From Paenibacillus rigui (GTDB taxonomy: Bacteria > Bacillota > Bacilli > Paenibacillales > NBRC-103111), in NCBI RefSeq assembly GCF_002234615.1, contig NZ_NMQW01000018.1, forward strand, positions 32,573-96,572: a stretch of DNA of 64,000 nucleotides, written 5' to 3'. Under the pieces are notes generated by a model. That model did no database searches. It saw only the letters and a list, made by a program, of their open reading frames with translations, and was not told the origin of the DNA. The first letter of the stretch is position 1; the number at the start of each line of letters is the position of its first letter. Below are positions 16,219 through 24,251 of the stretch, piece after piece. Made by a program: the position numbers and the translations under genes.

Positions 16219-17559
16219 ATGCTGACAACATCGCTTTTATACTTACCTATCGGCCGTAAAACGTTTGACATGACGGCGGCCGAGCCGATCTGGGCGGAAA
16301 CGTCTGCAATATTGAAGGAGCAATATGAGACAGTTTATGAGCCTGCCGGTATCATTACTTCCATAGACGAGTTGGAGGCGTTCCTCCAAACGTTGGAAGG
16401 CAAAGCCGTTGACTCCATTGTGTACCAAAGCGTGACCTTCGCCGACGGCGAATTCGCCGTGAAGGTGTTGGACTACTTCAAGGCTCCTTTCATCGTATGG
16501 TCCGTACGTGAGCCGAGTGTTGGCGGACGGCTTCGCCTGAATTCCTTAACCGGTGGCAACAGCACGAGCAACGTATTGAAAAATCACAGCCATCCCTTTG
16601 CATTTGTGTTCGGCAATCCGTCCGAGGCCAAATTGCAGCAGCGATTGAAGCTGCAGCTTCAGGTCAACGGTGTGATTCGAAAGCTGCAGGAGCTTTCGAT
16701 CGGAGTGGTCGGCGAACACCCGCCGGGCTTCTTTTTCTCCGATGCGGATGCGGTGGAGCTAAAGGACACGCTTGGCGTCCAGCTGCACTCGCTGAATTTG
16801 CATCAAGCCTTTAAAGAGTGTGCGGAGGTTGAGGAGGAGCGCTGGATCCAAGCGGTAGAACGGGCGGAACAGCAGGTCGTCGGCCTGAACCGAACCGATG
16901 AAACCGTTAAAAAATTTGCGCAATTTTATACGTATCTTCAGCAGTATATCAACGAGCATCGGATTCAAGCGTTAGCAGTTCGCTGCTGGCCGGATTTCTT
17001 CGTCGAGCTTGGCGCTGCAGCGTGCTCAACGTTATCTCAGTTCACGGAATGCGGTGTCGTGTCTTCCTGCGAATCGGATATCCACGGTTCGATCTCGATG
17101 TATATTTTGCAGGAATTAAGTCAGGGGCAAGCCCCGTACCTGGGAGATATGGTGCATGTGAACGAAGACCGCAACTCGGTCGTCTTCTGGCACTGTGGAG
17201 CGGGGGCATATTCCTTGGCTCACCCGTCTACGGGTGCTCAAGCAGGGGTTCATCCGAACCGCAAGATGGGCTTTACGATGGATTTCGGCCTGAAGCCGGG
17301 CGGGGTGACGATCTTCCGCGTCAGCCATACGCCGGACGGCTACCGGCTGCTCGTCATGAAGGGCGAAGCGTTGGACGCAGCGCAGCCGTTCAGCGGTACC
17401 TCCGTCGAAGTGAAGCTGCCTCATGATGTTTCGGATACGCTGGTCGAGCTGATGAATGAAGGTTTTGAGCCGCATTTCGCTCTTGTCTATGAGGATGTTG
17501 CCGATGCCTTAATCGAACTGGGCCGACAGCTTGGCATTCATACAATTGCTTACGTTTGA
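16219..17559 (+). CDS. FucI/AraA-fold sugar isomerase, probable sulfoquinovose isomerase
   Basis: 446 residues with the L-fucose/L-arabinose isomerase fold. N-terminal Rossmann-like domains are followed by the metal-site region: ALAVRCWPDFF, then CGVVSSCESDIHGSISMYIL, where Glu and Asp would bind the divalent metal, then VFWHCGAGAYSLA. This family supplies the SQ isomerase (SqvD/SftI) in Firmicute sulfoglycolysis, replacing the unrelated E. coli YihS. It would convert SQ to 6-deoxy-6-sulfofructose. AAGAGGTG precedes the ATG, 50 bases after the sulfoquinovosidase stop. Assignment of substrate rests on the operon; the fold alone would fit other aldoses. Confidence 0.8.
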   Translation: MLTTSLLYLPIGRKTFDMTAAEPIWAETSAILKEQYETVYEPAGIITSIDELEAFLQTLEGKAVDSIVYQSVTFADGEFAVKVLDYFKAPFIVWSVREPSVGGRLRLNSLTGGNSTSNVLKNHSHPFAFVFGNPSEAKLQQRLKLQLQVNGVIRKLQELSIGVVGEHPPGFFFSDADAVELKDTLGVQLHSLNLHQAFKECAEVEEERWIQAVERAEQQVVGLNRTDETVKKFAQFYTYLQQYINEHRIQALAVRCWPDFFVELGAAACSTLSQFTECGVVSSCESDIHGSISMYILQELSQGQAPYLGDMVHVNEDRNSVVFWHCGAGAYSLAHPSTGAQAGVHPNRKMGFTMDFGLKPGGVTIFRVSHTPDGYRLLVMKGEALDAAQPFSGTSVEVKLPHDVSDTLVELMNEGFEPHFALVYEDVADALIELGRQLGIHTIAYV

Positions 17560-17577
17560 TTAGGGAGGATGAACAGG

Positions 17578-18774
17578 ATGCATAAAATTGCCGTCGGGCA
17601 AGCCGGAGGGCCAACCGCTGTTATCAATGCGAGTCTGGTAGGCTTTGTAGACGGTTTGCCCGAGAACGTGGAGTTATACGGGGTCATGAACGGGTATCAA
17701 GGCCTGGTTCTGAATGAGATGGAACGCTTCGACAGGTCTTCTCTGGAATGGCTTAAGCAGCATAGGGGCGTTCCGGGGGCGTGTCTTGGCTCAGGCAGAT
17801 ATGCCTTCACTTCGGATTTGATCGTGACAGCAGTGCTGAATTTAAAGGCCAGAGATATTCACACACTGGTTTTTATCGGGGGCAATGGCACGATGGCTGC
17901 TCTTCAGAAGATGAGCGAGGCGGCCGCGTCCATGAATTATGAACTGCAGACGATAGGCATTCCGAAGACGGTCGACAATGATCTGTCCGCTACGGACCAC
18001 GCCCCGGGGTATGCCAGCGCAGCGCATTTTGTGTCCATGTCGGTAAGGGATATCAACAAGGATTTGGAAGCGATGCGTAATTTCGAGCAGGTTCGCATCA
18101 TCGAAACGATGGGCCGCAATGCAGGCTGGCTGGCGATGGCGGCCGGATTGCACAAAACCTGCGATGGGGATGGCCCTCATATGATCTGCATTCCGGAGCT
18201 GGCAGTGGCCAAGGAGCCGTTTGTCCGGCAGGTTCAAAACATCGTGAAGGATAACGGGATCGCCACGATTGTCGTCAGCGAAGGGGTAGCCTTTGAAGGC
18301 GGCTCTCAGGTGCAGCGGGAAGTGGTGAATGGAAGAGCCGTTCTCGGGGGCATCTCCACCGAAATGGAGCAATTGCTCCGTTCCGAGCTTGGCTTGAATG
18401 TGAGATCCGAAAATTTGGGCATGAACCAGCGCAGCGCCATGTGGGCGGTTTCGAGCCGGGATCATCAGGAAGCTTATGAGGTAGGGAAGCAAGCGGCCCT
18501 GTACTTGGAAAAAGGATACTCCAATGTCATGATTAGTATACAAAGAAGCGACGCAATAGGATATAATTATGACTTAAAGAGTGTGCCCCTTGAACAAGTC
18601 TTTATTCTGGGCGAACGCATGCTGCCTGAAACGTTTATATCGAACCCTGCTGATTTTTATTCGTGGCTGGAGCCTCTGATTGGAGATCAAGTCAGAAGAT
18701 ATCCTCCGGCATGGAAAAGGAGAAAACCACATGACCTCAAATACCATAAACTCGAATTCGGTCGATCCCAATAA
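17578..18774 (+). CDS. PfkA-family kinase, probable 6-deoxy-6-sulfofructose 1-kinase
   Basis: 398 residues of the phosphofructokinase family. It has GQAGGPTAVINAS at the N terminus, GGNGTM (102-106; the usual Asp103 is Asn, Gly104 typical of ATP users is kept), IPKTVDND with Lys130 (common in PPi-type and mixed enzymes) and catalytic Asp133, MGRNAGWLA, and LGMNQRSAM at the sugar site (Arg285) where housekeeping PFKs read LG..QRGG. It should phosphorylate sulfofructose to its 1-phosphate. E. coli uses the unrelated PfkB-type YihV for this step. ATG 17578 was chosen because GGGAGG (17563-17568) is correctly spaced; an ATG at 17569 overlaps it. Phosphoryl donor uncertain. Confidence 0.8.
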   Translation: MHKIAVGQAGGPTAVINASLVGFVDGLPENVELYGVMNGYQGLVLNEMERFDRSSLEWLKQHRGVPGACLGSGRYAFTSDLIVTAVLNLKARDIHTLVFIGGNGTMAALQKMSEAAASMNYELQTIGIPKTVDNDLSATDHAPGYASAAHFVSMSVRDINKDLEAMRNFEQVRIIETMGRNAGWLAMAAGLHKTCDGDGPHMICIPELAVAKEPFVRQVQNIVKDNGIATIVVSEGVAFEGGSQVQREVVNGRAVLGGISTEMEQLLRSELGLNVRSENLGMNQRSAMWAVSSRDHQEAYEVGKQAALYLEKGYSNVMISIQRSDAIGYNYDLKSVPLEQVFILGERMLPETFISNPADFYSWLEPLIGDQVRRYPPAWKRRKPHDLKYHKLEFGRSQ

Positions 18775-19480
18775 GAACATTGCGCTGTATCAGCAAGTAA
18801 AGGATGCGCTCCTTAAGTTTATCCATACGCAGGTATGGAGACCCAATACATTGATTCCTACGGAGCAAGAGCTTATGGACACCTTCAAGGTGAGCCGGAC
18901 GACAATTCGTCAAGCGATCAATATGCTGGTTCAAGAGGGGCTGCTGGAGAAGCGTCAAGGCAAAGGGACAATCGTACTGCCGCTGAAGCTGGTAGGAAAC
19001 CTGGGAAGGCTGCGCGGGTTCGCTGAAGAAGTGATGGAGCGAGGTCTGGTTCCGAATTCGCAGCTCATCCGCGCGGAGTTTACGACGATCCTGAATTTTG
19101 AGAAGAGCATGCTGCAGGTTCCGGAGAATGAGAAGGTGCTGCTGATCGAGCGCATCCGATTCGCCAACGATACCCCCATAGCGCTGGAGCGCAGCTGCTG
19201 GCCCGAGAAAATCGGTCAGATTCTCATGAAATATGATTTGAATTCGGCACGGTACTACGAAATTCTTGAGAGCAATAATATTTTCCTGAAGCAGGCCAAT
19301 GAGAAAATATCCGCGATTAACGCTACCTTGCATGAAGCCGATCTGCTTGGCATTCGCGGAGGCGAAGCATTGCTGGAGATGACCCGTCTAAGCTTCGGTA
19401 TTGATGGTCATCCAATGGAGTATACACGCACGAAGTTTAGAAGCGATCAGTACAGCTACGATATAGAACTTACACGATAG
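18731..19480 (+). CDS. GntR-family (HutC/UTRA) transcription regulator of the sulfoquinovose operon
   Basis: 249 residues. The N-terminal winged helix (about 14-80) shows LYQQVKDALLKFIHTQVWRPNTLIPTE and FKVSRTTIRQAINMLVQEGLLEKRQGKGT; the UTRA effector domain follows (about 95-245), the fold that binds sugar or sugar phosphate. It starts at ATG 18731 after AAAAGGAGA and overlaps the end of the kinase gene by 44 bases in another frame, so the two are translationally linked. Encoded within the operon, it is the natural candidate for its repressor, responding to SQ or a phosphorylated intermediate and binding the leader repeats near 10243-10298. Effector not determined. Confidence 0.85.
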   Translation: MTSNTINSNSVDPNKNIALYQQVKDALLKFIHTQVWRPNTLIPTEQELMDTFKVSRTTIRQAINMLVQEGLLEKRQGKGTIVLPLKLVGNLGRLRGFAEEVMERGLVPNSQLIRAEFTTILNFEKSMLQVPENEKVLLIERIRFANDTPIALERSCWPEKIGQILMKYDLNSARYYEILESNNIFLKQANEKISAINATLHEADLLGIRGGEALLEMTRLSFGIDGHPMEYTRTKFRSDQYSYDIELTR

Positions 19481-19491
19481 GGGAGAAAGCT

Positions 19492-20358
19492 ATGCGGTTT
19501 ATTTCCGGTAAAGACATGTTGGACAAAGCTTGGAAGGAAGGATATGCCGTCGGCGCCTTCAGCGCTCATAATGCAGAGAGCATTCAAGCTATTCTGATGG
19601 CGGCGGAGGCCGAGCAAGCTCCGGTTATGATTCAAGTAGGCCAAAGAGTGATCCACTATATGGGGCTCGAAGCGATGAAAGTGATGATTGATACGTTTGC
19701 GAAGCATACGAACGTTCCGGTTTGTATCCATCTTGATCACAGCCGTCAGTATCAACAGACAATGAGTGCGATTCAACTAGGCTTTCAATCCGTGATGTTC
19801 GACGGGTCGTCGCTTTCTTTTGAGGAAAATGCTTCGATTACCCGGAAGGTTGTTGAAGCCGCAAGGGCTCTCCATATCGGTTCCGAAGGAGAAATAGGCA
19901 AAATCGGCGGTACCGAGGACGACATTACGGTCGATGAAGAGGATGCCATGATTACAACTGTGGACGATGCGGTCCGTTTCGTAGAGGCGACGGATGTCGA
20001 TTACTTGGCTGTTTCGATCGGTACAGCCCACGGGATGTATAAGAAGCCGCCGAAGCTTGCATTGGAGCGTCTCCAGGAAATTACCGATGCGGTCAAGCGT
20101 CCAATTGTGCTGCATGGCGGATCGGATGTACCGGATGAGCAAATCCAGCAGGCGATTCCGCGGGGCATTGCCAAGATCAATGTGGATACCGAGCTGAGAC
20201 AAGCGTTTACTCAAGGGATGCTGGATGTGCTGCTGAAGGATCAAGAGGAATATCATTTGGCGGTTTCCTTGGGCCGTGGAAGACAATTCATGCAGGCGAA
20301 GGTGCAGGAAAAAATCAGGTTATTTGGAAGCTCGGGCCGTGCCCAAGATTTTAGATAA
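19492..20358 (+). CDS. Class II aldolase (FbaA/GatY family), probable sulfofructose-1-phosphate aldolase
   Basis: 288 residues, a zinc-dependent class II aldolase. CIHLDHS gives catalytic Asp82 and zinc ligand His83; SEGEIG, GTAHG with His180 and VLHGGSD with His208 complete the metal site; INVDTELRQAF binds the DHAP phosphate. In this operon it should split 6-deoxy-6-sulfofructose 1-phosphate into DHAP and sulfolactaldehyde. E. coli uses the class I enzyme YihT instead, so this is a different protein class doing the same step. GGGGAGAAAGCT precedes the ATG, 11 bases after the regulator. Fructose-bisphosphate or tagatose-bisphosphate cleavage would be the alternative from sequence alone. Confidence 0.85.
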   Translation: MRFISGKDMLDKAWKEGYAVGAFSAHNAESIQAILMAAEAEQAPVMIQVGQRVIHYMGLEAMKVMIDTFAKHTNVPVCIHLDHSRQYQQTMSAIQLGFQSVMFDGSSLSFEENASITRKVVEAARALHIGSEGEIGKIGGTEDDITVDEEDAMITTVDDAVRFVEATDVDYLAVSIGTAHGMYKKPPKLALERLQEITDAVKRPIVLHGGSDVPDEQIQQAIPRGIAKINVDTELRQAFTQGMLDVLLKDQEEYHLAVSLGRGRQFMQAKVQEKIRLFGSSGRAQDFR

Positions 20359-20407
20359 TGATTAAGTTTAAACATCGTGACGTTACTATAAATACGAGGT
20401 GATGAAT

Positions 20408-21832
20408 GTGAGCGTGAAGCAAGCTTACGGATTATTTATAAATGGAGAATGGGAACAAACCGAACGGACGATGGCGGTACTCGATAAGTACAGCCTATCC
20501 GAAGCAGCTGCCATTTCGGTGGCCGAGCAGCAGCACGTTGCCCGAGCCGTTGAAAGCGCGCATGCTGCACAAAAATCGCCCTTTTCACCTAACGAACGTT
20601 ACAAAGTGCTGATGCGTGTGGCCCAGCTTCTTCAGGAGCAAAGAGAACAATTCGCTGCTCTACTGGTAAGCGAAGTTGGCAAACCGATTCGGGAAGCCCG
20701 CGGCGAAGTCGATCGAGCCATTCAGACGATGATCATTTCCGCAGAAGAAGCCAAGCGTATTCATGGGGAAGGGGTTCCGGTGGAAGCCGCTCAAGGCTCC
20801 GAGAACCGGATGGCCTTTACAATCCGGGTTCCTGTCGGTGTCATCGCCGCCATTACTCCGTTTAATGTGCCGCTTAATCTCGTCTGCCACAAAATTTGTC
20901 CGGCGCTTGCCGCGGGCAACAGTGTGGTGCTGAAGCCGTCGGAGGTAACGCCGCTTGTCGCTTTGCGTTTGGCGGAGCTTTTCCACCAAGCCGGCTTGCC
21001 GAAGGGACGCCTGAATGTGCTTACCGGAGACGGTGCCGAAATCGGTACTTGGCTCTTGGACAATCCGAAGGTGCGCATGTTCTCATTTACTGGCAGTGTA
21101 CGTGTAGGAGAAATCATCCGCCGCCAAGCGGGCATTCGCAAGGTCGCGCTGGAGCTCGGCAATAACTCGGCAACGATCGTTCATAAGGATTGCGATCTGG
21201 ATCAAGCGGCGGAGCTGATAGCTATGAAAAGCTTTAACAATTCGGGCCAGGTATGTATTTCCGTACAGCGCGTTTATGTGCATGAAGACGTGCTGCCGCT
21301 GTTCCTGGAGAAGCTGAAAGCGAGAACCGAACGGTTGGTTGTCGGCAATCCGCTTGAGGAAGCGACGGATATCGGACCGATGATTAGCGTACGAGAAGCG
21401 GAGCGGGTCGAGAGCTGGGTTCATGAAGCGGTGGAGCAGGGAGCTGAACTGGTGCTGGGCGGCGAGCGAAGCGGCGCTTTTTATCGCCCGACCATTTTGA
21501 CTCAAGTGCAGCCATCGATGAAGGTGTGCTCGCAGGAAGTGTTCGGTCCTGTCGTTGCAGTAGACACCTATAGCGAAATGGATGAGGTTATTGCCAAGGT
21601 CAACGATTCGGAATACGGTTTGCAGGCAGGCTTGTTCACGAACGATTTGAAATTTGCGATGAAAGCGGCCAAAGAGATTGAGGTCGGCGGCTTGATCATC
21701 AATGACGGGTCGGCTTACCGGGTTGACCATATGCCGTACGGCGGAGTGAAAAACAGCGGAACGGGTAAAGAAGGACCGGTGTACGCCATTGAGGAAATGA
21801 CCGAAGAACGCATTATAGTTATGAATCTATAA
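20408..21832 (+). CDS. NAD(P)-dependent aldehyde dehydrogenase, probable sulfolactaldehyde dehydrogenase
   Basis: 474 residues of the aldehyde dehydrogenase superfamily. Catalytic Cys283 lies in NSGQVCISVQR and general base Glu249 in VALELGNNSA; the latter is usually ELGGN, so one Gly is replaced by Asn. The nucleotide fold shows FTGSVRVGE. In the operon it would oxidise sulfolactaldehyde to sulfolactate, the same step done by SlaB/SftD-type enzymes in other sulfoglycolytic bacteria. The GTG at 20408 is chosen because CGAGGTG lies six bases before it; the ATG at 20402 is too close. 49 bases separate it from the aldolase. Confidence 0.8.
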   Translation: MSVKQAYGLFINGEWEQTERTMAVLDKYSLSEAAAISVAEQQHVARAVESAHAAQKSPFSPNERYKVLMRVAQLLQEQREQFAALLVSEVGKPIREARGEVDRAIQTMIISAEEAKRIHGEGVPVEAAQGSENRMAFTIRVPVGVIAAITPFNVPLNLVCHKICPALAAGNSVVLKPSEVTPLVALRLAELFHQAGLPKGRLNVLTGDGAEIGTWLLDNPKVRMFSFTGSVRVGEIIRRQAGIRKVALELGNNSATIVHKDCDLDQAAELIAMKSFNNSGQVCISVQRVYVHEDVLPLFLEKLKARTERLVVGNPLEEATDIGPMISVREAERVESWVHEAVEQGAELVLGGERSGAFYRPTILTQVQPSMKVCSQEVFGPVVAVDTYSEMDEVIAKVNDSEYGLQAGLFTNDLKFAMKAAKEIEVGGLIINDGSAYRVDHMPYGGVKNSGTGKEGPVYAIEEMTEERIIVMNL

Positions 21833-21869
21833 AAGCTGAAGGGTACCCTATTGCAAGGGGAACATCACC

Positions 21870-22859
21870 ATGGGAATATTACGAACAACGAATACTTTGC
21901 TGGAAAAATGGATTTACCTTCTCATGCCTTCGATTATGGTCTTAGGTATGACGATCGGGGGAAGCCTCGCACCATGGACGGCTTGGACGTCGTTTCTGTT
22001 TATGCTGCTGACGTTCCTTTCCTCATTGAACGCGGACTATCGCAAATTCGTCCATGTGATCAGGAAACCGGCACTTCTGCTGACTTTTCTGATATTCGCT
22101 CACTTGGTCATTCCGTGGACCGTTTTTCAAATGAGCAGCCGTCTGTTCTTTGGCCAAGCGGAGCTAGCCGCGGGAATCACGTTATCAACGCTGCTTCCGC
22201 TCGGTGTGACCTCTATTTTCTGGGTGGCGTATAACAAAGGCAACGTGGAAACCACGTTGTCTCTGGTGTCCATCGACACGATTCTGAGCCCGCTCATCGT
22301 ACCGTTGACCTTATCACTCATCTTGAGCTCCCAAGTCCAGCTTCAGACCGAAGCGCTGATTGTGAGCTTATTCAAGCTCGTATTAATTCCTACGGTTGCA
22401 GGTATGCTGGTTGGGGAATATGTGAAAAAGAAAGAGGAACGGGTGTGGTTTAAGCCTGCCTCGGCACTTCTCGGTAAAGCATGCTTATATTTCATTGTTT
22501 TATTGAATGCCGCATCGATATCCGGGCAGCTCCACCTGATCCGCGATCATGTAGGGTCTATCATTGCCGCCGTATTCGGCACGATGGTGTTCGGCTATGT
22601 TGTCAACTTCGGGATTAGCAAGCTGTTCACGCAGGCGCATGAGGATCATATCGCCATTAGCTATTCGGGCGGCGTGCGCAATTATACGGTAGGTGTCGTG
22701 TTGGCGACCACTTTTTTTGAGCCTATCGTCGCTCTGCCGGTGCTGCTGGCGATGCTGCTGCAGCACCCGATGGCTCTGCTGTTTTACTATTTCTTTCGTT
22801 GGGTGCAGCGGAAAAACAGGCATGCGGAGAATGCAGCTAAGCAAGGGGCTGCATCTTAA
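21870..22859 (+). CDS. BASS-family (bile acid:Na+ symporter type) carrier, possible sulfolactate exporter
   Basis: 329 residues with about nine or ten predicted helices, starting MGILRTTNTLLEKW then a hydrophobic run and TIGGSLAPW. SYSGGVRNYTVGVVLATTFFEP and LLPLGVTSIFWVAYNKGN resemble the two re-entrant sodium/substrate motifs of the BASS/SBF fold. Last gene of the operon, 37 bases after the dehydrogenase and just before its terminator. The importer already handles uptake, so a carrier here most simply exports the C3 sulfonate end product. Other sulfoglycolytic operons use TauE-type proteins; a BASS protein in this place is less usual. Direction and substrate are inferred. Confidence 0.7.
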   Translation: MGILRTTNTLLEKWIYLLMPSIMVLGMTIGGSLAPWTAWTSFLFMLLTFLSSLNADYRKFVHVIRKPALLLTFLIFAHLVIPWTVFQMSSRLFFGQAELAAGITLSTLLPLGVTSIFWVAYNKGNVETTLSLVSIDTILSPLIVPLTLSLILSSQVQLQTEALIVSLFKLVLIPTVAGMLVGEYVKKKEERVWFKPASALLGKACLYFIVLLNAASISGQLHLIRDHVGSIIAAVFGTMVFGYVVNFGISKLFTQAHEDHIAISYSGGVRNYTVGVVLATTFFEPIVALPVLLAMLLQHPMALLFYYFFRWVQRKNRHAENAAKQGAAS

Positions 22860-22898
22860 TGAAGCAGCAGGTGATGAGAGGAAGGAGTCAAGAGAGAG

Positions 22899-22925
22899 AG
22901 CCTGCCGGTTGGCAGGCTTTTCTTA
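22899..22925 (+). terminator. Terminator of the sulfoquinovose operon
   Basis: AGCCTGCC (22899-22906) pairs perfectly with GGCAGGCT (22911-22918) around GGTT, followed by TTTCTT. It ends the 12-kb operon that began at 10204. Confidence 0.85.
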
Positions 22926-22945
22926 AATTTCCTGTTCGCGGCCAT

Positions 22946-22974
22946 TTGACATTCGGGACGTTTTGATTTATATT
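22946..22974 (+). promoter_or_regulatory. Sigma-A promoter of the MarR-nitroreductase-monooxygenase operon
   Basis: TTGACA (22946-22951), 17 bases, TATATT (22969-22974). Confidence 0.8.
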
Positions 22975-22976
22975 AA

Positions 22977-23003
22977 TTGATGGGTCAACTATTGAGCTAT
23001 CAA
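22977..23003. promoter_or_regulatory. Two tandem MarR-type operators
   Basis: The palindrome TTGA-N4-TCAA occurs twice, at 22977-22988 and 22992-23003, 15 bases apart, directly after the -10 box. Two palindromes over the transcription start point to autorepression by the MarR protein encoded just downstream. Confidence 0.6.
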
Positions 23004-23035
23004 CTAACGGGAATGTCCGGGTAAGGAGGGGTCCC

Positions 23036-23464
23036 TTGACCGATTCGAATAAACAAGAAGATCAAATTTTCGACTTGATTTATCGGCTTAATCTCCAGCT
23101 CAGTCCTAAATTTGAACGCTGTACGGGCATCAGTCCGTCACGGCTCAGCATTTTGCATCAGCTGTTTGAAGTCGACGAGGTTAGTCAAACGAGCCTCCAA
23201 AAAGAGGTCAACATCGACAGCGCGGCGATCACCCGGCATCTGAAGCAGCTGGAGGCTTCCGGGATGGTGCAAAGGCGCAATGATCCGACCGACAATCGGT
23301 TTACACTAGTCCGGCTTACCGATCAGGGTCGCAGCGAGATTGCAGCCTATAAAAAGGAGAAGCAGCAGTTTGTAGCGCAGCTGCTTCAAGATTTTAACGA
23401 GCAAGAGCGCAGTGATTTTCATGACATGCTCCGGCGTATGCTCGACAATCTTCAGCATTATTAA
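23036..23464 (+). CDS. MarR-family repressor
   Basis: 142 residues with a central winged helix: LQKEVNIDSAAITRHLKQLEASGMVQRRNDPTDNR, the recognition helix and basic wing of MarR proteins, flanked by dimerisation helices. The start is TTG 23036 with AAGGAGGGG before it. It is followed by a nitroreductase and a small monooxygenase in the same direction, the usual company of MarR regulators responding to quinones, phenols or electrophiles. The paired TTGA-N4-TCAA palindromes upstream are its likely operators. No conserved Cys switch is apparent, so ligand binding rather than thiol oxidation is more likely. Confidence 0.85.
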   Translation: MTDSNKQEDQIFDLIYRLNLQLSPKFERCTGISPSRLSILHQLFEVDEVSQTSLQKEVNIDSAAITRHLKQLEASGMVQRRNDPTDNRFTLVRLTDQGRSEIAAYKKEKQQFVAQLLQDFNEQERSDFHDMLRRMLDNLQHY

Positions 23465-23565
23465 GCTTCGGTTAACCGAGGCATGAATCTTGATCTACCC
23501 GAAAGCAAGCGGCGGGCATTTTAGTAACCCGGCTCTTGGAATCTACAGCATAGGAGAGAGAACAT

Positions 23566-24213
23566 ATGAATCTTAACACCACCGTAGCAGCATCGAATGA
23601 TTTCAAAGAGATCGTAACAGGACGCCGTTCCATCAAGCGGTATGACCCCAACGTGAAGATCAGCAGGGAAGAAATGAAGGAAATACTTACGGAAGCAACG
23701 CTTGCCCCTTCTTCGGTCAATATGCAGCCGTGGCGCTTTGTCGTGATCGACAGTCCGGAAGGGAAAGCGAAGCTGGCCCCGTTAGCCCGGTTCAATCAGA
23801 CACAGGTCGATACCTCAGCAGCGGTCATCGCGGTATTCGGCGATATGAATAACTTTGACAATGCGGAAGAAATCTATTCAAAAGCGGTGGAGCTCGGCTA
23901 CATGCCCGAGGACGTCAAAACGTCCAATATGAAATTCATTTCGAATTATTATGCACAGCTGACGCCGGAGATGATGAATGACATCATTCTCATTGATGCA
24001 GGCTTGGTTTCCATGCAGCTGATGCTGGTTGCAAGAGCACACGGCTACGATACGAATCCGATCGGCGGCTATGAGAAGGAACAGATCGCGGAAGCATTCG
24101 GCCTGGATAAGGACCGGTATGTTCCCGTCATGCTGATCTCGATTGGTAAAGCGGCAGACAGCGGATACCGCAGCGTCCGTCTTCCCATTGATAAGATCAC
24201 CTTTTGGAAATAA
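23566..24213 (+). CDS. Nitroreductase-family FMN oxidoreductase
   Basis: 215 residues. The N-terminal 'RRSIKRYDPNVKISREEMKEIL' and 'ATLAPSSVNMQPWRFVVI' contact FMN; 'GYDTNPIGGYEKEQIAEAF' is the usual C-terminal loop of the YodC/YdgI subgroup. Such enzymes reduce nitro compounds, quinones or unsaturated carbonyls with NAD(P)H. GGAGAGAG lies before the ATG, 101 bases after the MarR gene; it ought to be derepressed when the MarR protein binds its ligand. Confidence 0.85.
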   Translation: MNLNTTVAASNDFKEIVTGRRSIKRYDPNVKISREEMKEILTEATLAPSSVNMQPWRFVVIDSPEGKAKLAPLARFNQTQVDTSAAVIAVFGDMNNFDNAEEIYSKAVELGYMPEDVKTSNMKFISNYYAQLTPEMMNDIILIDAGLVSMQLMLVARAHGYDTNPIGGYEKEQIAEAFGLDKDRYVPVMLISIGKAADSGYRSVRLPIDKITFWK

Positions 24214-24251
24214 CCTGCATAACCATCAATGACATAAGGGAGACTTGAATT

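Noticed and set aside
17578..18774. Housekeeping 6-phosphofructokinase
   Set aside because: It lies inside a sulfoquinovose operon between isomerase and aldolase genes and has non-housekeeping GGNGT, PKTVDND and NQRSAM motifs; a dedicated sulfofructose kinase is the simpler reading.
20399..21832. Succinate-semialdehyde or lactaldehyde dehydrogenase as sole role
   Set aside because: Sequence alone would allow it, but the operon context favours sulfolactaldehyde; kept as an alternative only.
23464..23485. GCTTCGGTTAACCGAGGC palindrome after the MarR gene as a terminator
   Set aside because: No loop of normal size and no U-tract; the downstream genes appear to be in the same operon.
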